Positions 30,480 to 41,365 of a stretch of DNA of 64,000 nt are shown here, piece by piece. How positions within the stretch are numbered: position 1 is the first letter of the stretch; each line of letters begins with the position of its first letter. The translations under genes and the position numbers were made by a program. The notes beneath the pieces are model-generated. The model had not been told where the DNA came from. It saw only the letters and a list, made by a program, of their open reading frames with translations, and did not search any database. Origin of the DNA: Acanthosepion lycidas (Eukaryota; Mollusca; Cephalopoda; Sepiida; Sepiidae); assembly GCA_963932145.1 (NCBI GenBank), contig OZ010574.1:58173232-58237231 (forward strand). Reading direction: 5' to 3'.

Positions 30480-31925
30480 TTTCAAATTAGTGCACTCTAA
30501 AATTTTGTTGCTATTATATTGTTTGCGTGAAAGAAGACCCTATGATGTTAGAGGCTTAGCCAATTCATAATTGATTATAGCTTCTAATATTTTGACAAAA
30601 AGTAGGTTGATAGTTTCAAGGATCAGATGGTTTAATTAATATCTGTCTGTATTTCTTAGATGAGGTATTGTAATTATTTACCAAATTTACATTATTCAGG
30701 CTGTTGTCCTCATCTTTGTTGCCATATTCACAGCGTTTTGTCTGTTGTATGCTTTAGCCTATTTCGGGGGATTGGAATTTTGAAGGGTTCAGTTCAAAAT
30801 TCAAATCCCCTGAAAAAGGCGAGAGCATACAACAGCCAAAATGCTGTGAATATAGCAACAAAGATGAGGACAACAGTTCAAACCATGTAAATAGTATAAA
30901 TTGTTCACCTAAGTTCTTAAAAACGGAAACTACAGAAGAGGATTTCCAACAAGCTGGAAAGCAAAAAAACAGCCAGAGCATTTGTAGGGTTTAGAGAAAA
31001 TACAAGCACATTTCTTTAGGAAAATTGCAAGGATACCATTGATTGAACATGCTTTGTGGGGGGTCAAGTTTAGAAATGATAGTGGAAACCATGGACAGTT
31101 ATATGCATTTCATACAGTAGAAATTCTGTTCTCGGCGGAAAATAGGCAAAGATAATTTTTATTAGTTGAGAGTAGAATTGGAAAAGAATTTACAAAGCAA
31201 TGCATTCTGCTTTATCAGCGGTAGATTACTTACTCTTATTTAACACTCTTACAGAGCTGCCGGTAGTTACAAGAACCAAATTTGTTAGTGGCTTGACAGT
31301 GTCTCACACTCTCAGCAAACACCAACTTGGCCTAATTGAAGACATGCTTGTAATTATTACAAGTGGCCACGAATAGGTGTCTGTTGTGATCAGAGCTATT
31401 GTGTTCATATAGCCAGGAAAAGTGATTCCTGTGGGCTATAGCAGCTAAACAGGCAACTGTGAACCTAAAAGATTGTGGTTTCACCTGGTATTTCCAAGAT
31501 GACACTAAAGCATTGGTGTCAGCATTCACCCAAGAAGAAACCTCTGTAGCACAATTTTCAATAGGCATATAGATTTCACTTCAAGGGGCATCACAAAGAA
31601 AATTGTGAAATGAATTGCAATCTGTATGCTGGTATAAAATGAAATTTTGTAAATAGTGTGTTCATGCTAAGCCAAAAGAAACATCCAGACACTAAAGTGT
31701 TATCTGAATTGCCTAGAGGACAGTTGCAATTCCCAACACAAGTTTGGAGAGGGGGTAAGGAACAAATTTAGAATATTAGTATATTTAGAATTATTAGGGA
31801 AATGAGTAGGGAAATCTACTATTTGATCAAGAGATTGAACAATTGAAAAATTTAAATCCTGGTAACACCAGAATGATGAAACCACATGAACATTAAAATC
31901 AAGCTATCAAATGATAAATAACTAA
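30480..31925 (-). pseudogene. L2/CR1-like LINE, endonuclease end to RT start, split by a foldback
   Basis: On - from 31900: FNVH-like start of the endonuclease core, NFSIVQSLDQIVDFPTHFPN and NILNLFLTPSPNLC (31885-31700). Then comes the linker CATEVSSWVNADTNALVSSW, KYQVKPQSFRFTVACLAAIA and HRNHFSWLYEHNSSDHNRHL (31550-31340). After stops, TDKAECIAL and FPPRTEFLLYEMHITV-like remains follow, then RT onset CFPACWKSSSVVSVFKNLGE (30965-30905). Family RTs continue SDPSNYRP directly after this point. Here that segment (PSDP-NYQP) is found at about 30630 on the far side of the foldback at 30684-30894, followed by EAIINYELAK-like remains. Many stops. The LINE nicks and reverse-transcribes at target DNA in intact relatives. 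Confidence 0.85.
30684..30894. mobile_element. Foldback element FB-2, inserted in a LINE
   Basis: Arms 30684-30785 and 30794-30894 are inverted complements: TTTACATTATTCAGGCTGTT...CATCTTTGTTGCCATATTCA against TATAGCAACAAAGATGAGGA...CCATGTAAATAG. Same family as FB-1 at 12790. It interrupts the LINE RT between FKNLGE and the SDP-NYQP block. Only about 8 bp of loop. Confidence 0.85.
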
Positions 31926-32744
31926 TAAAATTAGTTTCAGAAACTGGACATTTCACATTGATTTTTTTATAAATTTATTAAAATTATAGTTTTCAACATT
32001 TTGGTTAAAAAAAACAAAAAAAAAAAAACAGTTCGTCTTTGTAAACTTTGCAAACGTTCTGTAATTATAATTTTTAATTCCAACATAACATTTCTTGGAG
32101 TTTTAGTAACCTGATTAATAATATGAAATGTGGAATAACCAGTAAAATTCATGAAACTTGCAACATCCTAACATAAGAGTGACATGAAGCCTGTGGAGGT
32201 ATATTCACTCACACTATGGGGTCATAAAAATTGGGCTTTTGTTCACGAAGAAAAACAGTACAAATAAATGTACACAATAACAACAAGAAAAAAACATGGT
32301 AAATTGTATGATAATTTCATACAATTTTATTTATGTATTTGTGTGTATTGGTGTGCGTGTGTTTTACGTTACAACTGTGATAAGGTTCGTAAAAGGGAGT
32401 AAATCATTCCTTAATATCATAAGTCCTATGACGGAGGGAATTTAAACACGTGTTGTCATCCCGATCCGATAAGTGTTTTTTAACTTTTATTTATTAAGTA
32501 TTGCTGCTCTATCCTATACTACTCAGCACCATATTTATAATTACTCGCCTTTAATCCAAAATTTACTGGCCGACGTGTTTCGTAAGGCGTTAATAATCTT
32601 TGTTATTATTATATAATAACTTCTGAGACATTTTTATACATATTCCATCAATAAAATCGGTGTATGAAGAATTCCCTTATCGCAACAAAATCCGTTCCTA
32701 AAAACTTTTCGCATCTTGCCATTGATTTACTATTATTCAGATAT
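31926..32744. other. Unannotated, with one short hammerhead-like string
   Basis: No gene. At about 32573-32600 the - strand reads AACGCCTTACGAAACACGTC, the GAAAC part of the recurrent motif, without a clear CTGANGA partner. Confidence 0.35.
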
Positions 32745-33474
32745 ATGCATGTATTATATGCATTTTATCTATATTTTATATATGAATTATATCTATATTT
32801 TATATATGCATTATATCTATATTTTATACACGGATTATGTCTATATTTTATATATGTATTATATCTATATTTAATATATGCATTATAACTATATTTTGCA
32901 TATGCATTATATCTATATTTTATATATGTATTATATCTATATTTTATATATGCATTATATCTATATTTTATATATGTATTATATCTATATTTTATATATG
33001 CATTATATCTATATTTTATATATGCATTATATCTATATTTTATATATGTATTATATCTATATTTTATATATGCATTATATCTATATTTTATATATGTATT
33101 ATATCTATATTTTATATATGCATTATATCTATATTTTATATATGCATTATATCTATATTTTATATATGCATTATATCTATATTTTATATATGTATTATAT
33201 CTATATTTTATATATGCATTATATCTATATTTTATATATGTATTATATCTATATTTTATATATGCATTATATCTATATTTTATATATGTATTATATCTAT
33301 ATTTTATATATGCATTATATCTATATTTTATATATGTATTTTATCTATATTTTATATATGCATTATATCTATATTTTATATATGTATTTTATCTATATTT
33401 TATATATGCATTATATCTATATTTTATATATGTATTTTATCTATACTTTATATATGCATTATATCTATATTTTA
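32745..33474. repeat. 24-bp AT-rich satellite, about 30 copies, with 48-bp alternation
   Basis: Unit ATTTTATATATGCATTATAT plus CTAT. Units with TGCATT and TGTATT alternate through much of the array, and the last several alternate TGCATTATAT with TGTATTTTAT, so the recent amplification unit is 48 bp. Because 24 is a multiple of 3, two + strand frames stay open for 206 and 231 codons (IYILYMHYIY- and FYICIISI-type), with no sign of coding. Confidence 0.97.
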
Positions 33475-34540
33475 TCTTCTGTATGTCTACATTTTTAAAA
33501 AAAATTATATATGGCTTTACATAGGATCGTGAAATAGGCTAACAAATAAAACTGAGAAAATGGTTTCAATTTTTTTTATTTTTTATTTTTACCTCTAACA
33601 TCATTTTATGCAAATGTGAACGCCTCCCTAGAGCCTATCCTATCATCAGTCCACTTGAATCCTTTTTATTGGTATAGCTTGACGAAATAGTGAGAGCAAT
33701 CTTACGTATTTTTTTATTTATTTATTTTAATAAACTTTATCGAAATACATTCTGGTCGTGCTTGAATGTGATTGTGCGTGTTAAGCAAAATGAAACAGGA
33801 ATAGATTAAAAGACGCATGATGCAACAAGCAATCGGTTCTGTTACCTTATAAATAATTACGTAATTATAAATGTAGATTTCATGGAAATAATTTTATACA
33901 GTCAACATTTGTTTAATTTTAAACAGTCAACATTTGTTTATTTTCTTAATTATTACCTAACCGTTACATTATAAAACATTATTTAACGGGCGGAATGGGT
34001 TAGTTTATGAACAAATTTCGTGTGCGTACCTGTGCGTATGTCTGTGTAAGTTTGTACATGTGTGTCTGTGTGCGTGTGTGTGTGTGCACGTATGTCAAAT
34101 TAGGTAAAAAAACATGAATAGGTTTTTTATTTTTATAATCTGAATAAAATTCACATGAAGGCAAATGAAAGTGAATTTAATGAAGTGATAAATGTAAATT
34201 TTGTCTGGCATTTTATAATAAGATAATTATTGTACTGTAAACTGATTGCCAAATTCAAAACAATAGAGCCACTAGGGAATTTTCGATAACCACGATAGCG
34301 CGTGTCTTGATAGGATTTGACACAAAATAAGAATATGAACAGCAAAACAATCCTATTCAAATGTCACGCCATTTCTATTTACAAACATTTACACAGACAT
34401 GCCTATTTCTTGTAAATATTCTAGACCAACTTTTAATGCATTCACTGATTTAAAAAAAAAATTACGAAAAAATAAATATATAAAATTATTTCAATACAGT
34501 CTACATTTGTCGTTTTTTTGTACTTATCTATATTGATATC
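33475..34540. other. No recognisable feature
   Basis: AT-rich. A TG-rich stretch is at 34020-34095 and a near-duplicate pair ACAGTCAACATTTGTTTA at 33898 and 33924. No gene recognised. Confidence 0.5.
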
Positions 34541-34582
34541 GTCAGCTATTATTATTATTATTATAATTATTATTATTATATT
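34541..34582. repeat. (ATT)n microsatellite, LINE tail
   Basis: ATT units with one ATA interruption. On - this is the (AAT)n tail of the LINE fragment to its right. Confidence 0.85.
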
Positions 34583-34887
34583 TTGATTTCTGCTATGATC
34601 ACATTACCTACCAAATCTACGGGAAGACCTAAGGCAGTTAGTGGTGTGTTGTTATGGCTACATTTCATGATTTGTTTTTCTAACTCCCATAACATCACTA
34701 CCGTTACATGGACAAAGTTCTTCTTGGTGTGTGCGGGCTCTACTTTTCAAGATATTTTTTATATTTTCTTTAAGGTGGAATTTCTAGGGATTTTTCAACC
34801 TGCTGTTGCGTTCCTTTTTTATCATTCCAAGCGCACCTCCTATGACTGGTACTATTCTTGTTTTTAATTTGTTTATCAAGTGCAACT
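34583..34887 (-). pseudogene. C-terminal piece of a restriction-like-endonuclease LINE, copy 1
   Basis: On - from 34860: NKLKTRIVPVIGGALGMIKK and, after a stop, KFHLKENIKNILKSRARTHQ. This corresponds to the family segment K-VPVVVGALG-I-K, a C-terminal block found after the PD-(D/E)XK endonuclease of R2/NeSL-like LINEs. Ends in (AAT)n. A longer piece of the same family follows at 34905-36090 in the same orientation. Confidence 0.7.
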
Positions 34888-34904
34888 TGTTATTATTATT
34901 ATTA

Positions 34905-36090
34905 TTTTATTTGATTTCTGTTGTATACACATTTCCTTCCGGGTCTCAACCAGAGACCTAAGGTCAGAAATGGCTTCATGACATTTTCCACTGATGTTTT
35001 TTTATAAAAAAAACTTAGATGACACACATTTTACATAGATAAAGCTCTTTATAATGTGTGCGTTGTACTTGTGAGTACAATCTTTTGCATCTCTTTAAGG
35101 CGTGAGCTACAAAGAATCTATTCAATGAGTCTATCGGAACCTTTTCTAATCAATCCGAGGGCTTCAACTACAACTGGAATTATTGATGTTCTAGTGTACC
35201 GTATTTTTTAGATTTCTACTTCAAGATCCTTGTATTTTGATAGGTTTCTTAAGATCTTTAAAGATACATTACCATCTGCAAGGACTGCCATATCAACAAG
35301 AAAGAAAATTCTGTTCTTGTGGCCTTGATCACGATATCTGTGCGATTAGCTTTGATTGTTCCGTTTGTATGTATTGTAATGTCCCCTAAAATTGTTACAG
35401 GTCCTATCCCTGTAACTGGGTTTAGGTGATGTTCATATGCAGTTTCCTTCCCGTTGAAGTTGAATATTTTCTAGTGCAGATATTGGCCCACACTATCATG
35501 CCGAGTTTTGTTGGTGCTAACAATGTACAGCCAGATAGAAGATTGTCAATTGTTTCTGGATATTTATCACAGTATTTGCATTTCGGGTTACAATTTTTCA
35601 GTGTGTGCTTGGTAATTTACAGTTAGCAAGCATTGGTTCTGTGCAACAAGAATAAAACCTTTAGTTTCAGTTTTTAGTCTTGCACTATATAAAACTGATG
35701 GGTACGAGGTTTGTCTACAGCAGCTTGTTTGGTACGGACAGAGTATTGACTATAAGAGTTTTATCTTGCCATAAATTTTGCATTTGGTACATTACACTTG
35801 TTTTCGCTTCGTCTTTTTTTTAGGTTCGTTGCCGCTGCAGTAGGTGTATTATGGTTGATTTGTACTTCTTCACCCAACTGAAATTCCCTTTTGAATTTAT
35901 TGGCTTCCTTTATTACTGAATAAAGTTTCTTATTTCTTTTATGTTCTTTGACACAGATCATTATACAATCTTCTGTAGTTTCCAGATATATTTGAAGACC
36001 CATTGCTGTGGCTTAGTAAGACAGTTCTAGTTGAACTAATCCTCTGCCTCCTTCGGATTTGAACACATACAGACAATCAACATCAGTCTT
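34905..36090 (-). pseudogene. Restriction-like-endonuclease LINE (R2/NeSL-like), C-terminal third
   Basis: On -, right to left: KSEGGRGLVQLELSY (36060-36015), MGLQIYLETTEDCIMICVKE and VIKEANKFKREFQLGEEVQI (36003-35870), then a zinc-finger-like CKYCDKYPETIDNLLSGC (about 35590-35535). Next come GTIKANRTDIVIKATRTEFS (about 35370-35310), a PD-(D/E)XK-like stretch, then IPVVVEALG-equivalent remains and FFVAHALKRCKR (about 35130). The fold order of RT thumb, C-x2-C-x8-H-x4-C finger, endonuclease is that of R2/NeSL-type elements. The finger histidine is asparagine (IDN). Several stops. 34905-35000 is the 3' untranslated part, shared with 24960-25086. Confidence 0.8.
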
Positions 36091-36819
36091 AGGCTAATTA
36101 TTATTATCATTATTATTATTATTATCTTTTATTTTCTGTTTCAATATTTTACTGAATCTAGGCTAGTAAGTATATGCCTTCTGTTTGTACAAATTATGAT
36201 GCCAAGTTATACTTTTTATGTACTTTATATTTTTTACATAACACAATATTTTTTTTTTACATAACATAATACTCTTGAGAGTAGATGATCAGTGCAAAAC
36301 AACGCATTTTTAACTTCTTGTAAGTGAACTTCAATTCTCTACTTCTAACGTCTCCGCCTAAAAAACTGAACTTTTATTTAATATTTCAGTTTTTTCTCAA
36401 TAGGAGTAGATACATTCACTTATCGTCCGGCTCACACCCCTCCATGGTCTTTTGAACAGAAGTAGACGTTTATCCCTTGCCTTGTTACTTTTTTAGGATT
36501 GGATTTCCGGTTCTTTCTTTTCCTTCTTTTTCACTTCCGGTAGCCCCTTGCGTTTTGATGCCATTATCACCTTGTTGATGTCTCTTACTTTGTAACACTC
36601 TACCTAGAGTGGCACCTGGACTTTGTACAGGTTAAATATATCACCGTAAAAAATAAATTAAGCAATCATATCTCTCCATGAGGCTATGGCCCAGGAATTT
36701 TCCAAACAACCACAATAATTATTAACATGAAATTGAAACTGCTTATCATCTTTGTGAATGGACCATTAATCAGAGATTCATTTAAGTTAATTTATCATTT
36801 GACAATGTGAAATGCATGT
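36091..36819. other. Unannotated, weak interspersed repeat
   Basis: CACACCCCTCCATGGTCTTT then TGAACAGAAGTAGACGTTTA (36425-36472) matches, inverted and diverged, 43180-43215. Family unknown; no gene. Confidence 0.35.
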
Positions 36820-36821
36820 TA

Positions 36822-36882
<61 letters not shown>
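36820..36882. repeat. (TA)n microsatellite
   Basis: Uninterrupted TA run followed by GCGTGTGTGGTGGGGGGG. Confidence 0.95.
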
Positions 36883-36884
<2 letters not shown>

Positions 36885-36997
36885 TGTGTGGTGGGGGGGT
36901 GAACAATAAAAATATTAAAAAATTAAAATTTTCAAACACACTGGGTCGTATATTAATTTTTTTTTTTTTTTTTATTATTTCAATTATGTTCCTCGAC

Positions 36998-37042
36998 TAG
37001 TTTCGGCCAGCATGAACATCATCAGGAGAAAAAATACTGCTT
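36998..37042 (-). other. Hammerhead-like core, best CTGATGA match
   Basis: On -: CTCCTGATGATGTTCATGCT then GGCCGAAACTAGTCGAGG. CTGATGA and GAAAC are both exact, and the segment between can pair weakly. A GTC triplet lies five bases after GAAA. Directly abuts a half MITE. Functional status unknown. Confidence 0.4.
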
Positions 37043-37088
37043 GTTAAAAAATACGTCAAAAACCGACATTACTTTTGCACCAACCTAA
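37043..37088. mobile_element. Mariner-type MITE, right half only (copy 5)
   Basis: GTTAAAAAATACGTC through GCACCAACCTAA, TA following. The left arm is missing and replaced by the sequence at 36998-37042. Confidence 0.85.
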
Positions 37089-37545
37089 TAGTAGCAGTGA
37101 TTTACAGGAATTAATGACTTTCTGAAGAAACTTTGTCTTTTTTAACGTTGATTTTGGTTAGTCATTGTGTTTGACAAACGGCCTCTTAAGTTGTTTTTAA
37201 GAGAGAGGATGGGGAGATTCATGCTACTCAGAATTCCCTTGGTCACTTTGACAGTTTTATTGGTTCCTGGGAAAGGGATGTGTGTGTTTTAAGTATATGT
37301 CTATCATTTAGTTCTTTGGAAGTGTGTATTATGTGTGTAAGCGTATGTATTAGTATGGGTATGTGTATAAGTGTAGACCTCAACACCTCCGCAAGCATAT
37401 CTGTCTTGTGTGAGTGAGAAATGTGGGTAGGGCTTGATTTACGGGGTTAAATATTAATTCTATCTATGTTGTTAAATTTTGTGGTTAAGCCCGTCTGGAC
37501 GAAGTGATTTGAGGCGCATACACACACGCGCGCGTACACACACGC
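37089..37545. other. No recognisable feature
   Basis: TG-rich on + around 37270-37380; CG/CA dinucleotides at 37503-37535 (CACACGCGCGCGTACAC) have Z-DNA potential. No gene. Confidence 0.45.
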
Positions 37546-37546
37546 A

Positions 37547-37578
<32 letters not shown>
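37546..37578. repeat. (TA)n microsatellite
   Basis: TA repeat abutting the Tc1-like terminus. Confidence 0.9.
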
Positions 37579-37584
<6 letters not shown>

Positions 37585-38090
37585 ACAATTCAAAAGTTTG
37601 AAGCCAACTCCAGAATTAGCATGGAATAAACTTGACAAAACAGTGAAAAAAGTGAAGAGTTCTTTGAGTTATAGAAAAAAAAAACGTAATTATCAAGCTT
37701 ATACAGTGTAACCCGGATATAAGAGAGTTTTCGGAGAATAATTATCTTATATCCGGGTTTCTCTTATATCCGGGTTTGGTCTATTTTGTTTAGGTAGGTA
37801 TGGCTCTAATTTGGGACCAGAGAAAATCTCTCTTATATTCGGGTTTCTCTTATATCCGGTTTTCTTTTATATCCGGGTTACACTGTACTTTAAGAAACTT
37901 TTGCAACGAATACCAAAGATTTGTGCTGCAGTAATCAGGGTTACAAGAAGAAGACGAGGGCAAAATTTAATCATGTGATTAAATGCTTTTTTTTTCTTTT
38001 TTCATAATAAAATTTCTAATAAAAAACATGTCTCACTTTTTTTTTAACCATATATAATAATTTTCTCTTATTTAAAATACAAAACAACAG
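37579..38090 (+). mobile_element. Tc1-like element remnant, copy B, split by a pogo-type MITE
   Basis: Starts ATACAATTCAAAAGTTTG, then jumps to CCAGAATTAGCATGGAATAA and continues parallel to copy A (10012-10440 read on -) up to TTATTTAAAATACAAAACAA, where it is cut by a LINE tail. Coding relic LLQRIPKICAAVIRVTRRRR on + corresponds to the transposase C-terminus. Interrupted at 37704-37885. Confidence 0.75.
37704..37885. mobile_element. Pogo/Tigger-type MITE with TA duplication
   Basis: Starts CAGTGTAACCCGGATATAAG and ends CTTATATCCGG...TTACACTG, flanked by TA (37702-37703, 37886-37887). CAGTG-AACC-CGATATAA-type termini are characteristic of pogo/Tigger elements. The inside repeats TCTTATATCCGGGTTT several times, so the ends have been duplicated inward. 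Length 182 bp. Confidence 0.85.
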
Positions 38091-38580
38091 AACGTCATTG
38101 ATCAGGTTCTCCCTAACTTCCTCTACTTCGTAGATCTTAATGGGTTTTTTTCTCTCATAATCCCTGTTTTGCCAATACACAAGTTCGTTAGATAGTTTAT
38201 TAGCTGCTTTCCTCGCTTGTCCCACTTGCGTTCAACATGTCCTGTGAGTGTTAAATTTTCTAAACTCTTTTTCCTCATTATGTGCCATAGAAATTTTAAC
38301 CGTCTCTTTCTGGTTCTAAGTATAAGTGTCTCTTTTGTGTTCAATTTTCTTGAAACTTTGTAGTTGCTCACGTGTTCAGTGTGAATACCTTATTCTCAGT
38401 ATCCTTCTCTAGAACTACATTTCCCCATATTAATTATGGTGTTAGATGTATTAATAATTATTAAGTATCATCTTTTTTTTTCTGCGTGCAGTGTCCCTTC
38501 TGGCTGTGGATGATCATGACTCTCCGCAACTACCTATCATTTGCAGCTCTTGGCAAAAGTGGTCTTTTCGCTGTCCTTCT
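38091..38580 (-). pseudogene. LINE C-terminal domain and 3' end pieces
   Basis: On -: NYKVSRKLNTKETLILRTRK, RRLKFLWHIMRKKSLENLTL, TGHVERKWDKRGKQLINYLT (38371-38123). This is the C-terminal domain of the same family as 28400-29380. A second piece, 38580-38475 on -, carries the family 3' end (AGAGTCATGATCATCCACAG, AGAAGGGACACTGCACGC) followed by an A-rich tail. The 3' end lies upstream of the coding piece, so these are two truncated insertions or a rearranged one. Confidence 0.75.
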
Positions 38581-38664
38581 CAATTCTTGTCACACTTTTT
38601 CTACCCATAAACTGACTTACTTATATATACAATAATTTGCATACAAACACGCAAGCAAATACAC

Positions 38665-38666
<2 letters not shown>

Positions 38667-38734
<68 letters not shown>
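38667..38734. repeat. (CT)n(TA)n microsatellite
   Basis: Eight CT units, then about 25 TA units. Confidence 0.95.
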
Positions 38735-38738
<4 letters not shown>

Positions 38739-38794
38739 AGAACCTGCTGTATTTATAAGGAAGAGAGCCTTTATAGACAAAGGCGACATGGGAA

Positions 38795-39020
38795 TCAATG
38801 TCGGTATTTAACCCCCCCACACACACACACTCGAACGGAATGTGACACAAAGTCGAGTCTAAACTGGGTTGGGAGCACACGCGTAAAGTGAACTAGGGAC
38901 AAACATTGCGCAGGTCCCGTTGATATTTCCCCTTTTGGGGACGTCTCAGGTGCCAGGTAATGACCTAGCCCTCTCCCAAAAGGATAGCAGGAACGACAGT
39001 GGGTGAGGGCGAGCACATAA
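38795..39020 (-). repeat. SINE family B copy
   Basis: On - ends CTCGACTTTGTGTCACATTC then CGTTCGAGTG ... GGGGGGGTTAAATACC, matching the tail of the copy at 41118-41350. GC-rich body. An internal CA run has expanded inside the tail. Confidence 0.65.
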
Positions 39021-39736
39021 TATTCATATATATGTATACACAAAAACATACTATGTATGTATGCGTATACGTATATGTTTAAAGAAAAGGCAACACTACA
39101 AGTTCATACACATAAACACAGATGCATAGTCACACACACGCACCATTTTTTTTAAATCTGCAGACACACCCATCCAGAATTCCCACAATTTTAAAATTTG
39201 ATTTTCTTTTTCCTTTTCCTTTTCTGTCTCTTTCTCTCTTTCTTTTTTTTCTTTTCATTTCCTCTCTCCCTCATCCCTTAGTTTTTATGGGTAAAATATC
39301 AATGCACTTGTATATTCAGCATTATATTTTCTAAGCTTCAGCCTTTCTATGATTTGATGTCATCGTTATTATTTTTTCACTGGGATTGGATTGTAAAGGA
39401 AAGTCAGTTTAATTCACAAAAAGTTATTTATGCTATACAAAGAATTGTATTGCTCGCTGCATTTTTCTCTTCTTTTCATTTCAGTGTTAAACAGAACTAC
39501 AACCGAAACGATTCTGCTAAGAGAAAACCGAGTTCTTGTTTTCCCTCCAGAGGCCATTATACTAATTGATGATGAGAAGGGCTATGCTGATGACGTAGGT
39601 ATTCATAGTTTGTATAAAAATAATCTTAAAAAATGAACATTCTTCACCAAGTGTTCCAAGAATTAAGACTTATGAAAATCTTTCCAAAACAGCTAGAGAC
39701 CTAACTTCACTATTACCATTAAAAAGAAAATAATAT
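39021..39736. other. No recognisable feature
   Basis: CA-rich then T/C-rich stretch (39180-39270). Overlapping short frames on + at 39354-39636 show no family resemblance. Confidence 0.45.
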
Positions 39737-39990
39737 GTGTTAGAATTTTGGGGTACCTTAGTACTAGTGAGCCAGCCAAAATGAGCTGATTCATTTTATA
39801 GCTCGCCAATAGAAGGGTTAACCAATCAGAAGTCTCAAAATATTCAATGCGACGTGTATAAAGGCAGCCATGTTTTTTTCCCGAATATTCACTGGCAGCC
39901 TTTTATATCGAATACTGAAGAACTACAGAACAGCTGCTGGTGGTATTGGCGATATAGGCGGATTCAGTAGAGTGTCTGACTCGTGAGTAT
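39737..39990 (+). promoter_or_regulatory. Candidate LTR-type promoter block
   Basis: TGTTAGAATTTTGGGGTACC resembles an LTR start. TATAAAGG at 39857-39864 is followed by an initiator-like TTCACTGG about 32 bp on, and GACTCGTGAGTATT near 39975 fits a splice donor. Could be a solo-LTR promoter or a degraded host promoter. The far boundary was not found. Confidence 0.3.
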
Positions 39991-40204
39991 TAATCTTTAA
40001 CGTTGTTTCATTGAAGAGATTACGTACTGCGCTGTATTCTATATTCATAGTCTATGGTGAACATGGTTACCACTATGCATATAAGAGGAAGTCTGGAATT
40101 AAATATAGAAAACGAGAGAAAGAGAACAGAGGAATAAAATAACTTAGAATTAGAAATGGAAACAAAATTGCCAACATATATTAGGATACAAATATCGGCA
40201 CAGA

Positions 40205-40425
40205 GAAATGAAATCGACAAGCCGAGTTTAAATTCCAACCGAGGCAGTTGTGTTGTGTAAAGACCATGAGAAAGATATAAATCCGTCTTTTTTGGCCCCA
40301 CGCAGCTATGGGTAAAATAGTAGGCCATACTTATGTCTCTAGCCTTGGTAAGTCAACCTGTCAAGAAGAAGGACAATTCTGAATTCAAAATCATAGAGAA
40401 AGCGATGGGTAACCACTTCACTGCC
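40205..40425 (+). repeat. SINE family A copy, degraded
   Basis: GAGTTTAAATTCCAACCGAG, AGCTATGGGTAAAATAGTAG, CTAGCCTTGG and AGAAGGACAATTCTGAATTC are in the order of the complete copy. Head lost. Confidence 0.6.
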
Positions 40426-40524
40426 TTTCCCAAGGACAGTCATGTTAATTAAAACATTGAAAGAGATTGAATCATATTCATCTATTTTCTAACGAGATAA
40501 ACCATTAAAATAAATTTGGATTTT

Positions 40525-40790
40525 TTAAGTTGGAATTATTACTGTAAAAATGGTGTGTAGTTCGTAGAGAAAAAAAAACATTAATAATAACAAACCTTCT
40601 TTGTGTCGTTTCTGACATGACGTGGACGAACATGATTCTCCACAAATTTCTGTCTCTTGTAGCTCTGACATGCATCCAAAGATATCCATTAGGATTAGTT
40701 CTCGCTTATTTACTCTCTCTCTCTCACCTTCAGTGTGTCCTGTGAGTGTTAAATTTTCCAAACCCTTTTTCTTTATATATCATACAGAAA
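40525..40790 (-). pseudogene. LINE C-terminal tail
   Basis: On -: MENLTLTGHTEGERERVNKR, then a block equivalent to the family 3' end (GTCAGAGCTACAAGAGACAG, GTGGAGAATCATGTTCG, AACGACACAAAGAAGG). Same family as 28400-29380 and 38091-38580. Confidence 0.75.
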
Positions 40791-40964
40791 GGTAACTTGG
40801 AAAATACCAGAAATTTCAACAGTTTCTTATTTTTTTTAAGTATGTACATTTTGGTTCTTATTTTCCATAAAAACTGTCTAGTAGTTCCCCTGTAAAATCC
40901 ATAAAATTCTCAGTAACCCTTGCGAACTCAGTAAGTCTTTCGATCTAGTTCACAATGAAAGAAA

Positions 40965-41100
40965 TTGGTCATCCCGCCGTTAACAAGCTTGTCTCGCTAG
41001 AACAATTACAACTTAGTAGTGAGTTCGATCCTCACTGGGTGCACCATACTTACGGCCTTGTGCCACATCTAAGCTACACTAGGAAAATCACTACAAGTAC
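40965..41100 (+). repeat. SINE family B, internally deleted copy
   Basis: CCGCCGTTAACAAGCTTGTC is followed by GTGAGTTCGATCCTCACTGG (a B box, GAGTTCGATCC) and the family tail remnant CTTGTGCCACATC. About 100 bp of body missing relative to the next copy. Confidence 0.65.
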
Positions 41101-41117
41101 CTGCAAAGTAGGGTATC

Positions 41118-41350
41118 TCGAGGCGGTGTAATGGTTAGCAAGCTTGTCTACTGAGTAGTGAGTTCGAGGCAGAGAGGATCCTCCAGACGAGGCTATGTGG
41201 AAGGGCAGAGTCTTGTCCGGTTGACAGCTACCCGACGCCGATTTTTTAACCGAGCCTACGGGCTCGGATACACTACAATAAACCTAGCTTTGTGTCGCAT
41301 CCGACCGCGTGGGGCGGTTAGTGAATATCTCATAATGAAAGAAATGAAAA
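41118..41350 (+). repeat. SINE family B, tRNA-derived, best copy
   Basis: GGCGGTGTAATGGTTAGCAA is an A box of the tRNA type with TAATGGTTAGCA, and GAGTTCGAGGC about 30 bp later is the B box. Tail TTTGTGTCGCATCCGACCGC then GTGGGGCGGTTAGTGAATAT, ending in a degenerate A-rich stretch. Polymerase III promoter elements of this kind drive SINE transcription. Confidence 0.8.
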
Positions 41351-41365
41351 AATAATCAGCTAACC

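Noticed and set aside
32837-33532. 231- and 206-codon open frames on +
   Set aside because: They are translations of the 24-bp satellite; period divisible by three keeps frames open. No domain and no start context.
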